A DNA stretch of 64,000 bases, taken from positions 37,222,397 through 37,286,396 of the forward strand of contig OY804579.1 of assembly GCA_963680875.1 (NCBI GenBank), in the 5' to 3' direction. A model generated the notes under the pieces. The model was not told where the DNA came from and searched no databases. It saw only the letters and a list, made by a program, of their open reading frames with translations. This document shows positions 49,901 to 61,900 of the stretch, piece after piece; the first letter of the stretch is position 1, and every line of letters starts with the position of its first letter. The translations under genes and the position numbers were made by a program. This DNA is from Bathymodiolus brooksi (lineage: Eukaryota; Mollusca; Bivalvia; Mytilida; Modiolidae).

Positions 49901-52900
49901 GTACCACATGTTCAGACAATGGTATCACAGGTTCAGACAATGGTATCACAGGTTCAGACAATGGTACCACATGTTCAGACAATGGTACCACAGGTTCAAA
50001 CAATGGTACCACAGGTTCAGACAATGGTACCACAGGTTCAGACAATGGTACCACATGTTCAGACAATTAATAGTACCACATGTTCAGATTTTGGTACCAC
50101 AGGTTCAGACAATGGTACCACATGTTCAGACAATGGTACCACAGGTTCAGACAATGGTACCACATGTTCAGACAATGGTATCACATGTTCAGACAATGGT
50201 ACCACATGTTCAGACAATGGTACCACAGGTTCAGAAAATGATACCACATGTTCAGACAATGGTACCACAGGTTCAGAAAATGGTACACATGTTCAGACAA
50301 TTAATGGTACCACATGTTCAGACAATGATACCACAGGTTCAGACAATGGTACCACAGGTTCAGACAATGGTACCAAAGGTTCAACAATGGTGCACAGGTT
50401 AAAACTATGATACCAAGTTTTGAATTAAATGCACAAAAGGTGCCTTACATCAGGAAAATTTACTATGTAGAACACATGTTCCGAGTTGTGGGTTTTCGTG
50501 TATCGGAGCAACCTGGTTTTTTTTAGTTAGTTAGCACAATGAAAATCCACCTCAGCTTGTTTGAATATATATGATATTGGACTGTAGTTATTATTGAAAA
50601 AATTACACATTGGCATGGCAAACAATTGATGGCTTTTGTGTGATTTACAAACTCTGTAGCAATTACCACTCAATATAGCATACAAACTGTACATTACACA
50701 AGGGAGACAATCCATTTAGATTACTCTGAATGAAGAATGAATTTAGTTTCTCTGGATTGTCCATTTTTGATTGCTCCTTCTGTATTCTTTATTATATAAG
50801 AAGAGTTTGGATATACCAAAGGGACAATCAGAATCCGTATATTGAAGAAGAACAGACAACACAATGGCCAAAAGAAAAAGTACAAAAGGACAAACAACAA
50901 TCTCCTAAACATACACATAAAACTTATTTCACTGTTTGAGATACACTGCACAAAGACAAATGTACATAAATTCTATTAATGTACCCATAAACCTGAAAAC
51001 AGAAATACCTCTTTTTGGATCACCCAAACTTGCACCCAATCAAAAGCGATTCACACCTTAAGATCTTTTGTCTTTTTCTTTTTTTTTCTCTTTGATTGTT
51101 TTTTTCTCTCTTGTGCACTTCTCTTTCACCACTTAGTTCTTCTGTCTATTTGAACATTTCACATTTATATCTATTCAGAATAACATTGTTCTTTATGATT
51201 TAAAATTTGATATTGTATAAACTTCGAGACCAGTTTGATTATTATAAAGAGATATACCAGGGAAGCAAATTAATATAAGTTTTTCTAAGCTTGTTTTCGA
51301 TTCCCTTTAATTATTTGTATTATATCATATTGAAATTTATCTTATTGTACTATATCTATTAATTAATTATATGTTTAAGCTAAATTAAAGATCGAGTAAC
51401 ACGAACCCCACTAAAAAGCGGGGATGAACTCAGGTGCTCTGGAAGGGTAGGCAGTTCCTGCTCCACTAGTGTAACCTGTCGTGTTAATCTAGTTACAAAC
51501 CGGTGATAAGTCAAGATTAATAATCATTTGATAAGGACTTATAATCATGTCATTCAAAGCATTTTCATTGTGAAAGTTTAATTGAAAAATTTTCTTTCCT
51601 ATTTTACAGACATTGCAACTTCTGCACAAACATTACCTTACTCCTATTCGGGACCAGTGCCTTTAATTGTTAACCATAGTCTTACGTCAAATGTATCTGT
51701 GTCATGTTCCGAAACGATAGCAGCTGTTAAATCAGAAACATCTATGGTGCAATCACGTGGTACGTCACCTATGGTTCCCGCCAGTGAAATTGAAGATGCT
51801 GCGCAAGAAATGATTGACAATTCGCCCGTCCTTGACAATAAAAATGAGAGTGAAGTCCCATCAGTAAGGAAAACTATCGTCAATGATGACGATGAATCAT
51901 CGTTCTCATCAACTGATTCATTTATCAATGAAAGAACATGTGCTAATGATATAGTATCAAAAAATGATTCCAATTATATTGAAAAGGATTGTATTGAATC
52001 ATCAGTGGACAAGAAAGAAACCCATTTACTTTCTGATCATGATAATACGGTACAAACTGATACTCGTACTTGTGACGACTCTAAACTCGTAGATCAAATA
52101 ATAATTCAGGCTAAAGAAAGTAATCAAGACAGCAGCAATACTGTGCAAACTAATCATTTGAACAATCATGATTTTATAAAGTCAGATGATTCCGTGACAA
52201 AACATGATTACGATTCCAAAGGTGATTTATTATTAAAAGACGAGACGGCATCTGTGCAGGACGTAAAAGAGGACAAAATAACAGATGAATACAATCCATT
52301 CCTAGACCCTCAGATACTACAAGCTGTTGACGGTCTTGAACTATTAAGTGCTTTAGCAGAAAAACGATCTAAGTCACTGGATACTAACAACAAGGAGGTA
52401 AAGGAAGAGGAAATAAAACAGGAAAAAACTGAGGAAGAAATAGACGAAAAAACTGAGGAAAAAATAGACGAAAAAACTGAGGAAAAAATAGACGAAAAAA
52501 TTGAGGAAAAAATAGACGAAAAAATAGATGAAAAAATAGAAAAATCATCCGACGAGAAACCGAAACCAGTGAAAAGGGCTAAAGTAAAGCGAACTATAAG
52601 TAGAACCAGATCAATACCTCCAATCAAGGAAGTAGAAGCACATAGCTATTACACATCAACAGGACTACGCATTCCTCAAGGTAATTGTGTTTCTATGCTG
52701 CTGTTTGCCTTAATATTATTGTAAAATCATGTCAAGCGAAAAGTATCGTTGATAAAGTAAGATAACAATTCAATATTTGAAATGAAACATAAGAATTGTA
52801 AAAAAAAAAATCATTTTTATTTAAAGCTATCTTGCCATTAGCAATTTTATATATCAATAATTTACATGAAAATCAAATATGTAACAAAAAATAGATATAT

Positions 52901-55900
52901 ATTATCATTAAGTTGCTAAGAAACCAAAGATTAGAGTATGAATCTGACGACATATTGTCGGAACGATTTAAAACAACGAATACATAAGACTGAAATTTTG
53001 AAACTGAACACATAGCACAGAGTGTTTTAGAACAGCAAATATATAAGACTTGGGCTTTTTTAACATGAAAACTCAGTCGAAAGATTGGGGAAAAAAGATT
53101 GGAAAGACAAATGATTTTAAAAAAGAGTCAGATATAAGACAGGGGAATCTTAAATGATAACTCGTAAGGCTGAGGCATTTAAAACATTAACATATAGTCA
53201 GTTGGGTTTAAAACAATCAACACGTAAGGCTATCGATCAATGGTTTTAGAATATGCATTTTCGTTATGAAGCACTTTTATAATAGTGAATACAAATTGTA
53301 TTTGATAATTTGTTTACAAGCTGTGAAAATTGCTTAAGACAGAAAATATAGATTATGAAACCTGATTTCCCCAAAAGGGGCAATTACTTTTGAAACAAAC
53401 ATTGTCATGAACTTGGCTTTTTCAATAAATGGTTGGAGGCACATGCCATTAGTTCAATCTGATGATGGGTTCACTAAATTCAATTCTACATGTCTTGAGT
53501 ACTGTATATATAATCGGTTTATCGTGCTTAACGCCACTTTCAACAATATTTCAGTTATATCGTGGCGGTCAGTTGTATTGACGGAGGAAACCCGGAGTAT
53601 ACGGATAAAACCACAGAACTGTCGGAAGTTGCTGACAAACTGTATCACATAATGTGATATCAAGTACACTTCGCCATGAACAGGGTTCGAACTCGTAATT
53701 TTAGTGGTGATAGGCACTGATTGCCCAGGTAGTTATAAATCCAACTACCATATGATCACGACCATGACAGCCCTGCCATGAACATAAAAAAAAATAGTTT
53801 TTGTAAACTTATAATTATACTAAATTACAATTATCTGTATATTTGAAGTTATATTGCTTTTTTAACAAATAAAAATATATTCTAGTATATACAACTGAAT
53901 GCTTTTCACCGTCAGTTTTATATTGGTTGTTTATTATATAACAAGATCGAAAAAAATTACTAACAATAACAAATTAAAAATGCTACTACTAACAAAACAT
54001 TTAGTTGTATTGGGTTTTTTATAAACCATTTAACTCAGAGAAACAGACCTTCATTCTTTTCTTGACATAGGAGAGGAGGAAATCAATGCTATAGAATTAG
54101 ACATGAGAATACGCTTAGCTGAACTACAGAGACAATATAAAGAGAAACAGAAACAATTGTCAAAGATACAACCGAGAAAAGAGAAAGAATCTCCAAAAGA
54201 TAACAAAGAAAAGGACTTAGGGTGAGTCGATTTGTTATACTTAAGTTTTCATCTTGACTGTTATTCAATTTCAAGCTAAAATATGATTTTTGATTGATTT
54301 TTGGTGTTTAACGCCACTTTCAGCTATATCATGGCGACCAGTTTTAGGGTTGGAAGAAGCCAGAGTACCTGGAGAGAACCACCGACCATGGGCAAGCAAC
54401 TGGTAAACTTTATCACTTGCGGCTGCGAGTCGAGTGCACCCTTTTTTGTAATTTACAAAGGTAGGCGCGAACCCACGCCATATTGGTGATAGGCTTGTAT
54501 GAGCTGTTAGGTAATAAAACTACCTAACTCATTCAGCCACCCGGGCCCTACAACTACCTAACTCATTGAGCCACCTGGGCCCTACAACTACCTAACTCAT
54601 TGAGCCACCTGGGCCCTACAACTACCTAACTCATTGAGCCACCCGGGCCCTACAACTACCTAACTCATTGAGCCGCCCAGGCCCTACAACTACCTAACTC
54701 ATTGAGCCGCCTGGGCCCTACAACTACCTAACTCATTGAGCCACCCGGGCCCTACAACTACCTAACTCATTGAGCCACCCGGGCCCTACAACTACCTAAC
54801 TCATTGAGCCACCCGGGCCCTTCAACTACCTAACTCATTGAGCCACCCAGGCCCTACAACTACCTAACTCATTGAGCCACCCGGGCCTTACAACTACCTA
54901 ACTCATTGAGCCACCCAGGCCCTACAACTACCTAACTCATTGAGCCACCCGGGCCCTTCAACTACCTAACTCATTGAGCCACCCGAGCCCTACAACTACC
55001 TAACTCATTGAGCCACCCGGGCCCTACAACTACCTAACTCATTGAGCCACCCGGGCCCTTCAACTACCTAACTCATTGAGCTGCCTGGGCCCTACAACTA
55101 CCTAACTCATTGAGCCACCAGGGCCCTTCAACTACCTAACTCATTGAGCACTAACTATTGCAGGCCTTTCAATAAGGGGTGATACCAGGTACTTTTACCC
55201 ACCTAAAATGGCCTTTGGTACCTCCTGATTTTACAGAGTGTTGTATAAGATATTCATGAAAATTGTTCAAATTTTAATTAAAAAGAAGTACCACCTGTCA
55301 ATAGTGAAGTACTGGTACACTTGAAAAATATTGAAAGCCCTACTATTGTACTATTTTTCGCAAGCAATGTACAATGTCATTTCAAATATTTAGACAAGTA
55401 TAAGTCATTGATATGAAAATGTTTTAAAACAATTATTTAGTGGCCAATCGTATTTGGATTGCCATATACCTCTGTAAAATGTGTATAACTACTACAGATG
55501 TGAGTACAATTATCTCATATTTAACGTGATACAATTTGTCATTGACTTTCGGGAGGTCGGTGGTTTTCTTCGGATTCTCCGGTTTCCACCAACAAAGTTA
55601 CATGATATATCTGAAATATTGTTGAAAGTGATATTAAACTCTGATAAGGCTAACACATCTGTTTATCATTTTCAGAGAGGGTAAAAGGGGACCTGGCCGA
55701 CCAAAGAAAAACCCGGTTTCTTCTCCAAGTTCCGACACTAGGTAAGGGCTGTAACAAAATATTAATTTTTTCTTCAATTTTATAAGAAATATAGAATTTT
55801 TTTTTTTTACAAAATATGTTGATTATTTTTTGTAGTTATTATTATTCTGATTGTTTTATTATAATAGATTTTGACTAAACATTGCAAAATTAATGAGAAA

Positions 55901-58900
55901 CAAAAACATGTGCCATGAAAAGTGTAATTTTCTATTTGGACAATTTATTTGAGGTCTTCATTCATTTACTAATTTATCATGAAATACCTGGTAGACCACA
56001 TTTAGCACCCTCATTTATGAAAGTGCATATTCTAAAATTATATATAAATAAAATGGTAAAATAAATCATTTTGATTGATTAGAAATTTCCCTATACATGT
56101 GTGTCTTATTGAAATACTTAAGTTTCTCTGGATTGTCCATTTTTGATTGCCCCTTCGATATTCTCTAATGTTTATTTAACACTCTTTTAGTAATTTTACC
56201 AAAAATATTTGATTTTATTAAAGAACAAATTATATTTAACATGTTACAGTGAGAAAAAGATGTCTCCCAAATCAAAAGACAGTTCAGTGAAGAAAAAGAA
56301 ACCAGCTGAAGAACTTGTTGATCGAGTTTTCCGGAAAACAGGAGGTGGATTTGGTGTAAGGATCTTTTATAGGATTTAATTGAAATTAAAGATTTTTTTG
56401 TATGTATCTGGCAATGTATACAACAGTCAAACTTGTCCATGTGGTCACCTCTATTAAGCAGTCACCTGTATTACAAGGTCACCATTTTCTTTACCTGTCA
56501 TAGAAATTTTCATATGAATTGAACCTCTATTAAAAGGTCACCTGTCTTAAAAGACCACTTTTCTTTGTCCCAAAGATGACCTCTTAATACAGGTTTTACT
56601 GTATGGAATACAGACATATAGTATGTCAAATAGGGGATAGGATTGAGAAGTACAACGTCAGAAAAACAATACATAGAATCGTCAGAAAAACAATACATAG
56701 AATCGTCAGTAAAACAATACATAGAATCGTAATATGTTCAAACAAAACCACACAAATAAGTCTGTAAATCAAATAACTATGTATATGTACCTTTAATTTG
56801 ACATGTTTCACTTGACATAAGAAATCAATGACCTTGATTGTCCAAATCTTAATTGTTCATTCATTCAAAAAACATAGGACAGAACAAAATTCATCTTGTT
56901 ATTGAATAACATACTTAATTGTAGTTCATTGACCCACAATAGATCAGAATATATGACCTCATACCCCCTTATTGTCCCTTTAAATTTAAATTCATGGGAA
57001 TTGCATTTTGATTTACCTACTCCTCAACAGTCCTCGAAATGAAAATTTGAATTAACTTGTCCAAATCAAATGCTTTAATTTATTCTTATATAGTTCTTCA
57101 AAAAACTGAAAAATTTACTGGTCTGAACAAAGTTTTACTGGTCTTGGACCTGGTGTTCATTGTGAGGACTATTCGGAGTTCCTATATATAATGTCACCAG
57201 AAAGATTGTTAAAAGTTACTTATGATCAAATAAAATCTGATTTATAGGGAATTTGTGTAGTATTATTCTTGTTTTAGTTGGTATTGTTAAATTATTAGGG
57301 AAGTTCTTGTCAAATATCAAACTTCATGTATTTCAGATGCCGTTAAGCAAAAAATTAAAGGCAAACGCAATGGCAGCTCTCTTCAAAACACAGTCAGGAT
57401 TCACGGTAAAGAGAAAAGGCAGCACATCAAGTCTTATGGTGTCAGGTAAATAATATAAAAAAGGAGTTTCATCTGTGATTTTTTATTGTTTGTTGCTACA
57501 ATGAATTATGCCTTATTTAACACACACACACACACACACACACAGGTACATTGTAGCACTTTGAAATAAATTAAAGTAGCCACAACAAATATGCAAACAT
57601 CATAAGTTGGTACCAACGATTATATTTAAGCATCTGAGTAAGTAAGAACCATGCAATATATCGGGTGTGTCGTGGTCGTGATCATATGGTAGTTGGATTT
57701 ACAACTACCTATGCAATTTGCCTATCACCACTAGCGTTGTGAATTCGAATCCCTCTCAGGAGAGGTGTGCTCGATACAACATTATGTGATGAAGTTTGTC
57801 AGTGACTTGGGGTAGGTCGGTTGTTTTCTTCGTATACTCAGGTTTCCTCCACCAATAAAACTGTCTGCCACGATATGACTGAAATATTGTTGAAAGTGCA
57901 TTAAACACCATTAACAAATCAAACAGATTTTGAATGTGTATATGATGCAGTCATTCTAGCTTAAATTGTTTTATAATTTTTATACACCATTTCTTATTTT
58001 AGGTAAAAGCTTTTCATCATCAGATAAATCAACAAAGACAAAAAATCATTTACATAAAGCATCACCTGAAGGGAAAGGTATGTCTGTCTGTTTAATAGAA
58101 ATGAAGAAATGTTTGAAGATGCCAAAGGTGTAATCAGAAGCCATAAATAGAAGAAGAATAGACAGCACAATGATTTACAATGTATTACACATAGATTGAG
58201 CAACACCCAACCCCACTGAAATAATCTTTCTTTGCATGCTTTTAGAAAGATCAAATAATTTATGTCGATATCATGAAATGGAGACTCAATTCATATATTA
58301 TATACTTTATGGGGGTGGGGTTATGATGTTTAATGCCACTTTCAACAATATTTCAGTTATTTTGTGGTGATCAGTTTCATTGGTCGAGGAAACCAGAGTA
58401 CCATGAGACAAGCAACAACCTGCCGTGAATCACTGGCAAACTTCACATAATGTTGTATGAGTGGGATTCGAACTTACAAAGTTAGTGATAATAGGCACTG
58501 ATTGCACATGTAATTATAAATCCAACTACCACTCGATCACGACCACGACGGCCCAACAATTTCTTTTTTTATGGATGTATACATTTTCACTTTTTATACA
58601 TTCAAGCATGTTTGATTAAAGCATGTCTTTTTGTGTGCAATATGTGTTTTGTTGTGAAAACTATTATAAAACTATGTCAATCATTATAATTGGTATCTAC
58701 AATTTTTCAGATAACACAATACTGTTTCATATTTGAAATAAATCCCATGTACCTCTATTTTTATTTTTATATTATTTGTATAACATAATCAGTTTGAAAT
58801 ATGGTGTTTTGATAGAATGCATTTGTCATGCATACTGAGTCACTCAGTTGTTTGTTAGAATTAGAACAGTAGCTACAATATATTAATTTATGTATAAATA

Positions 58901-61900
58901 TTGTCTAAGAAAATGATGATAATTGTCAACTGCAGCCTTATGGCCATTTCACACTCATTTTATATCCATTGTTGAAGACCCTACTGTGACTGTGAAATGT
59001 AGAACAGCAATAAAAGTGCTGTTCCTTTACTTTAATTTGTGTCTAAGTGTAATATTGGATAGTCCCTCATGTTCATTGACATCCATATCCTTTCTTAATA
59101 CCAGCTGTTCCTTTACTTTAATTTGTGTATAAGTGTAACGTTGGGTAGTCTCTCATGTTCATTTACATCCATATCCTTTCTTAATACCAGCTGTTCCTTT
59201 ACTTTGATTTGTGTATAAGTGTAACGTTGGGTAGTCTCTCATGTTCATTTACATCCATATCCTTTCTTAATACCAGCTGTTCCTTTACTTTGATTTGTGT
59301 ATAAGTGTAACGTTGGGTAGTCTCTCATGTTCATTTACATCCATATTCTTTCTTAATACGAGCTGTTCCTTTACTTTAATTTATGTATAAGTGTAATGTT
59401 GGGTAGTCTCTCATGTTCATTTACTTCCATATTCTTTCTTAATACCAGCTGTTCCTTTACTTTAATTTGTTTATAAGTGTAATGTTGGGTAGTCTCTCAT
59501 GTTCATTTACATCTATATCCTTTCTTAATACCAGCTGTTCCTTTACTTTAATTTGTGTATAAGTGTAACGTTGGGTAGTCTCTCATGTTCATTTACATCC
59601 ATATCCTTTCTTAATACCAGCTGTTCCTTTACTTTGATTTGTGTATAAGTGTAACGTTGGGTAGTCTCTCATGTTCATTTACATCTATATCCTTTCTTAA
59701 TACCAGCTGTTCCTTTACTTTAATTTGTGTATAAGTGTAACGTTGGGTAGTCTCTCATGTTCATTTACATCCATATTCTTTCTTAATACAAGCTGTTCCT
59801 TTACTTTAATTTGTGTATAAGTGTAACGTTGGGTAGTCTCTCATGTTCATTTACTTCCATATCCTTTCTTATTAATTGTTGAAGGGTTATAATCCTTGTT
59901 ACATAATAGTCATGTGTAGGAAGATTATTTTTTTAATTAAAACGTAAAATGTGGACACTAACTAAGATATTAAGATACAATTTTATAGGGTCAAGTTCAA
60001 ATGTACAAATCAAGAGTGAAGAAGACAGCAGTAAGACAAGTTCAAAGGTCAAAAATGTAGAAGATGCCAGCAAGACCAGTTCTAAAGTGAAAAATGAAGA
60101 AGAAAGTGTCAAGATCAGTTCTAAAGTAAAGAAAATAAAAGAAGGTAATAACACACTTAAGACATTAGGAATACTTTGATATTGACATCTAATTATGTAT
60201 TCACCTTAGGGTAATGTAATAATTAGAGCCAAACTTCCTTTACCCAGTTTTTATTATAAACCAAATGTTTAACTGCTTACACTGCACGATCACCTGTGTT
60301 CACCACCAGTTTTTATTATAAACCAAATTTTTAACTGCTTACACTGCACGATCACCTGTGTTCACCACCAATTTTTGGTAGGGTCCATGTTTCTCATCTT
60401 TTTAGCTTTCTGTGTTGTGTTGTGTTTGTCTTTGTCTTGTGTCTCCAATGTTACTAATATATCTGGATTGTGAATTCCTGATTTCCCCTTCGGTTAACGT
60501 TTATTGTAAATGGGTCATTCTTTGACTTGGGCACCAACACGCATTCTGTTTTCTTAGATTTCGGAAGTAGTGGAATCAAATTTTGACCAAGGCTGTGTAA
60601 CAGAACTAGCCTTTATTTTTGTGTCCCCGCCACTAAGTGGCTGGGACATATAGTGTTACCCATGTCTGTAATTCTGAAATAAAACAGTTGTTAACACTTT
60701 TTTTCGCCATGCTTTGAGATATTGACTTGATATGTGGTTTGTGGGTGTATAGTGATAAGTTACAGATCGAGTTTACATTTTGTTCTGGTCCAATGATTTT
60801 TGGCCGAGTTATGGCCCTTGTACTTTGAAATTTGGCCAATTATTTAGTTGTCGCCACTTTTTTTTTGCTATGCTTGGAGATATTGACTTGATTTTTGGCA
60901 TGAGAGTGTATGATCATAAGTTACAGATCAACTTTGAAATTCATTCCGGTTGAATGATATTTGGCCAACTTACAGCCGTTGGGCTTTGAAATTTGGTCAA
61001 ATATTTAGTTGTCACCACTTTATTTCACTATACTTTGAGATATTGACTTGATTTTTGGTATGAGAGTGTATAATCATAAGTTACAGATCAATTTTGAAAT
61101 TCATTCCGGTTGAATGATTTTTGACCAATTTACAGCCATTGGGCTTTGAAATTTGGCCAAATATTTAGTTGTCATCACTTTTTTTTCACTATGATTTGAG
61201 ATATTGACATGATTTTTGGTATGTGAATTTAAGGAGGCTTGAGGATACAGATCTTAAACAATAGTTTGTTATTCTTAGCCTATTACTGACGGAATTAGCC
61301 TATTACATTCGTGTCGTTCCGACACATCTAGTTCTAAATATATATACAGCAGTAGTTGATACTTAGAAAAAAATATTTTTTTATTAGTTTTTACATGGAT
61401 ACCAGTCTAAATGGTCATTTCCGCAACATATCAAAAATGTTGGATCAAAACTTTACAGGAACGAAAATTGAGTTTTCATTTTCAGTTATAAACAGGATTT
61501 GAAACACTTTACAATATGATAAATTAAAACCTTTAGAATAATGTTGCAAACCATCGATATTTTCTAATTAGGTTCAACATGTCAGAAATTTTCTCCCAAA
61601 CGTAACTCTAAATTATGAATGAATGTCTAACTGCATATATAGTTATACTGAAATACCCATTTAATACTTGAAACAACTTAATTAACATGATGGAATTTTT
61701 TATTGTACAATAAAACTACAAGATAAGTGTTGAAATATACAATTATAGTGTGTTACGGTAAGGACAGTATGTTGCGAAAATGACATTAATGTTACGGTAA
61801 TGACAAAATGGTGTAAAAGGATGCTAGTCAATGCAAAAAGCTAGCATAATCAATTTAATGTACTACAAAAAGATTAATACATGTCTTAATTTGTACATTT

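Noticed and set aside
49575..50402. Long frames on both strands (up to 251 codons)
   Set aside because: They arise from a 21-bp tandem repeat whose length is a multiple of three, and all are repeats of seven residues without splice context.
57337..57453. Start codon of a separate small gene at 57337
   Set aside because: The ATG directly follows a strong acceptor, and phase 0 matches the previous exon, so it is an internal Met of exon 15.
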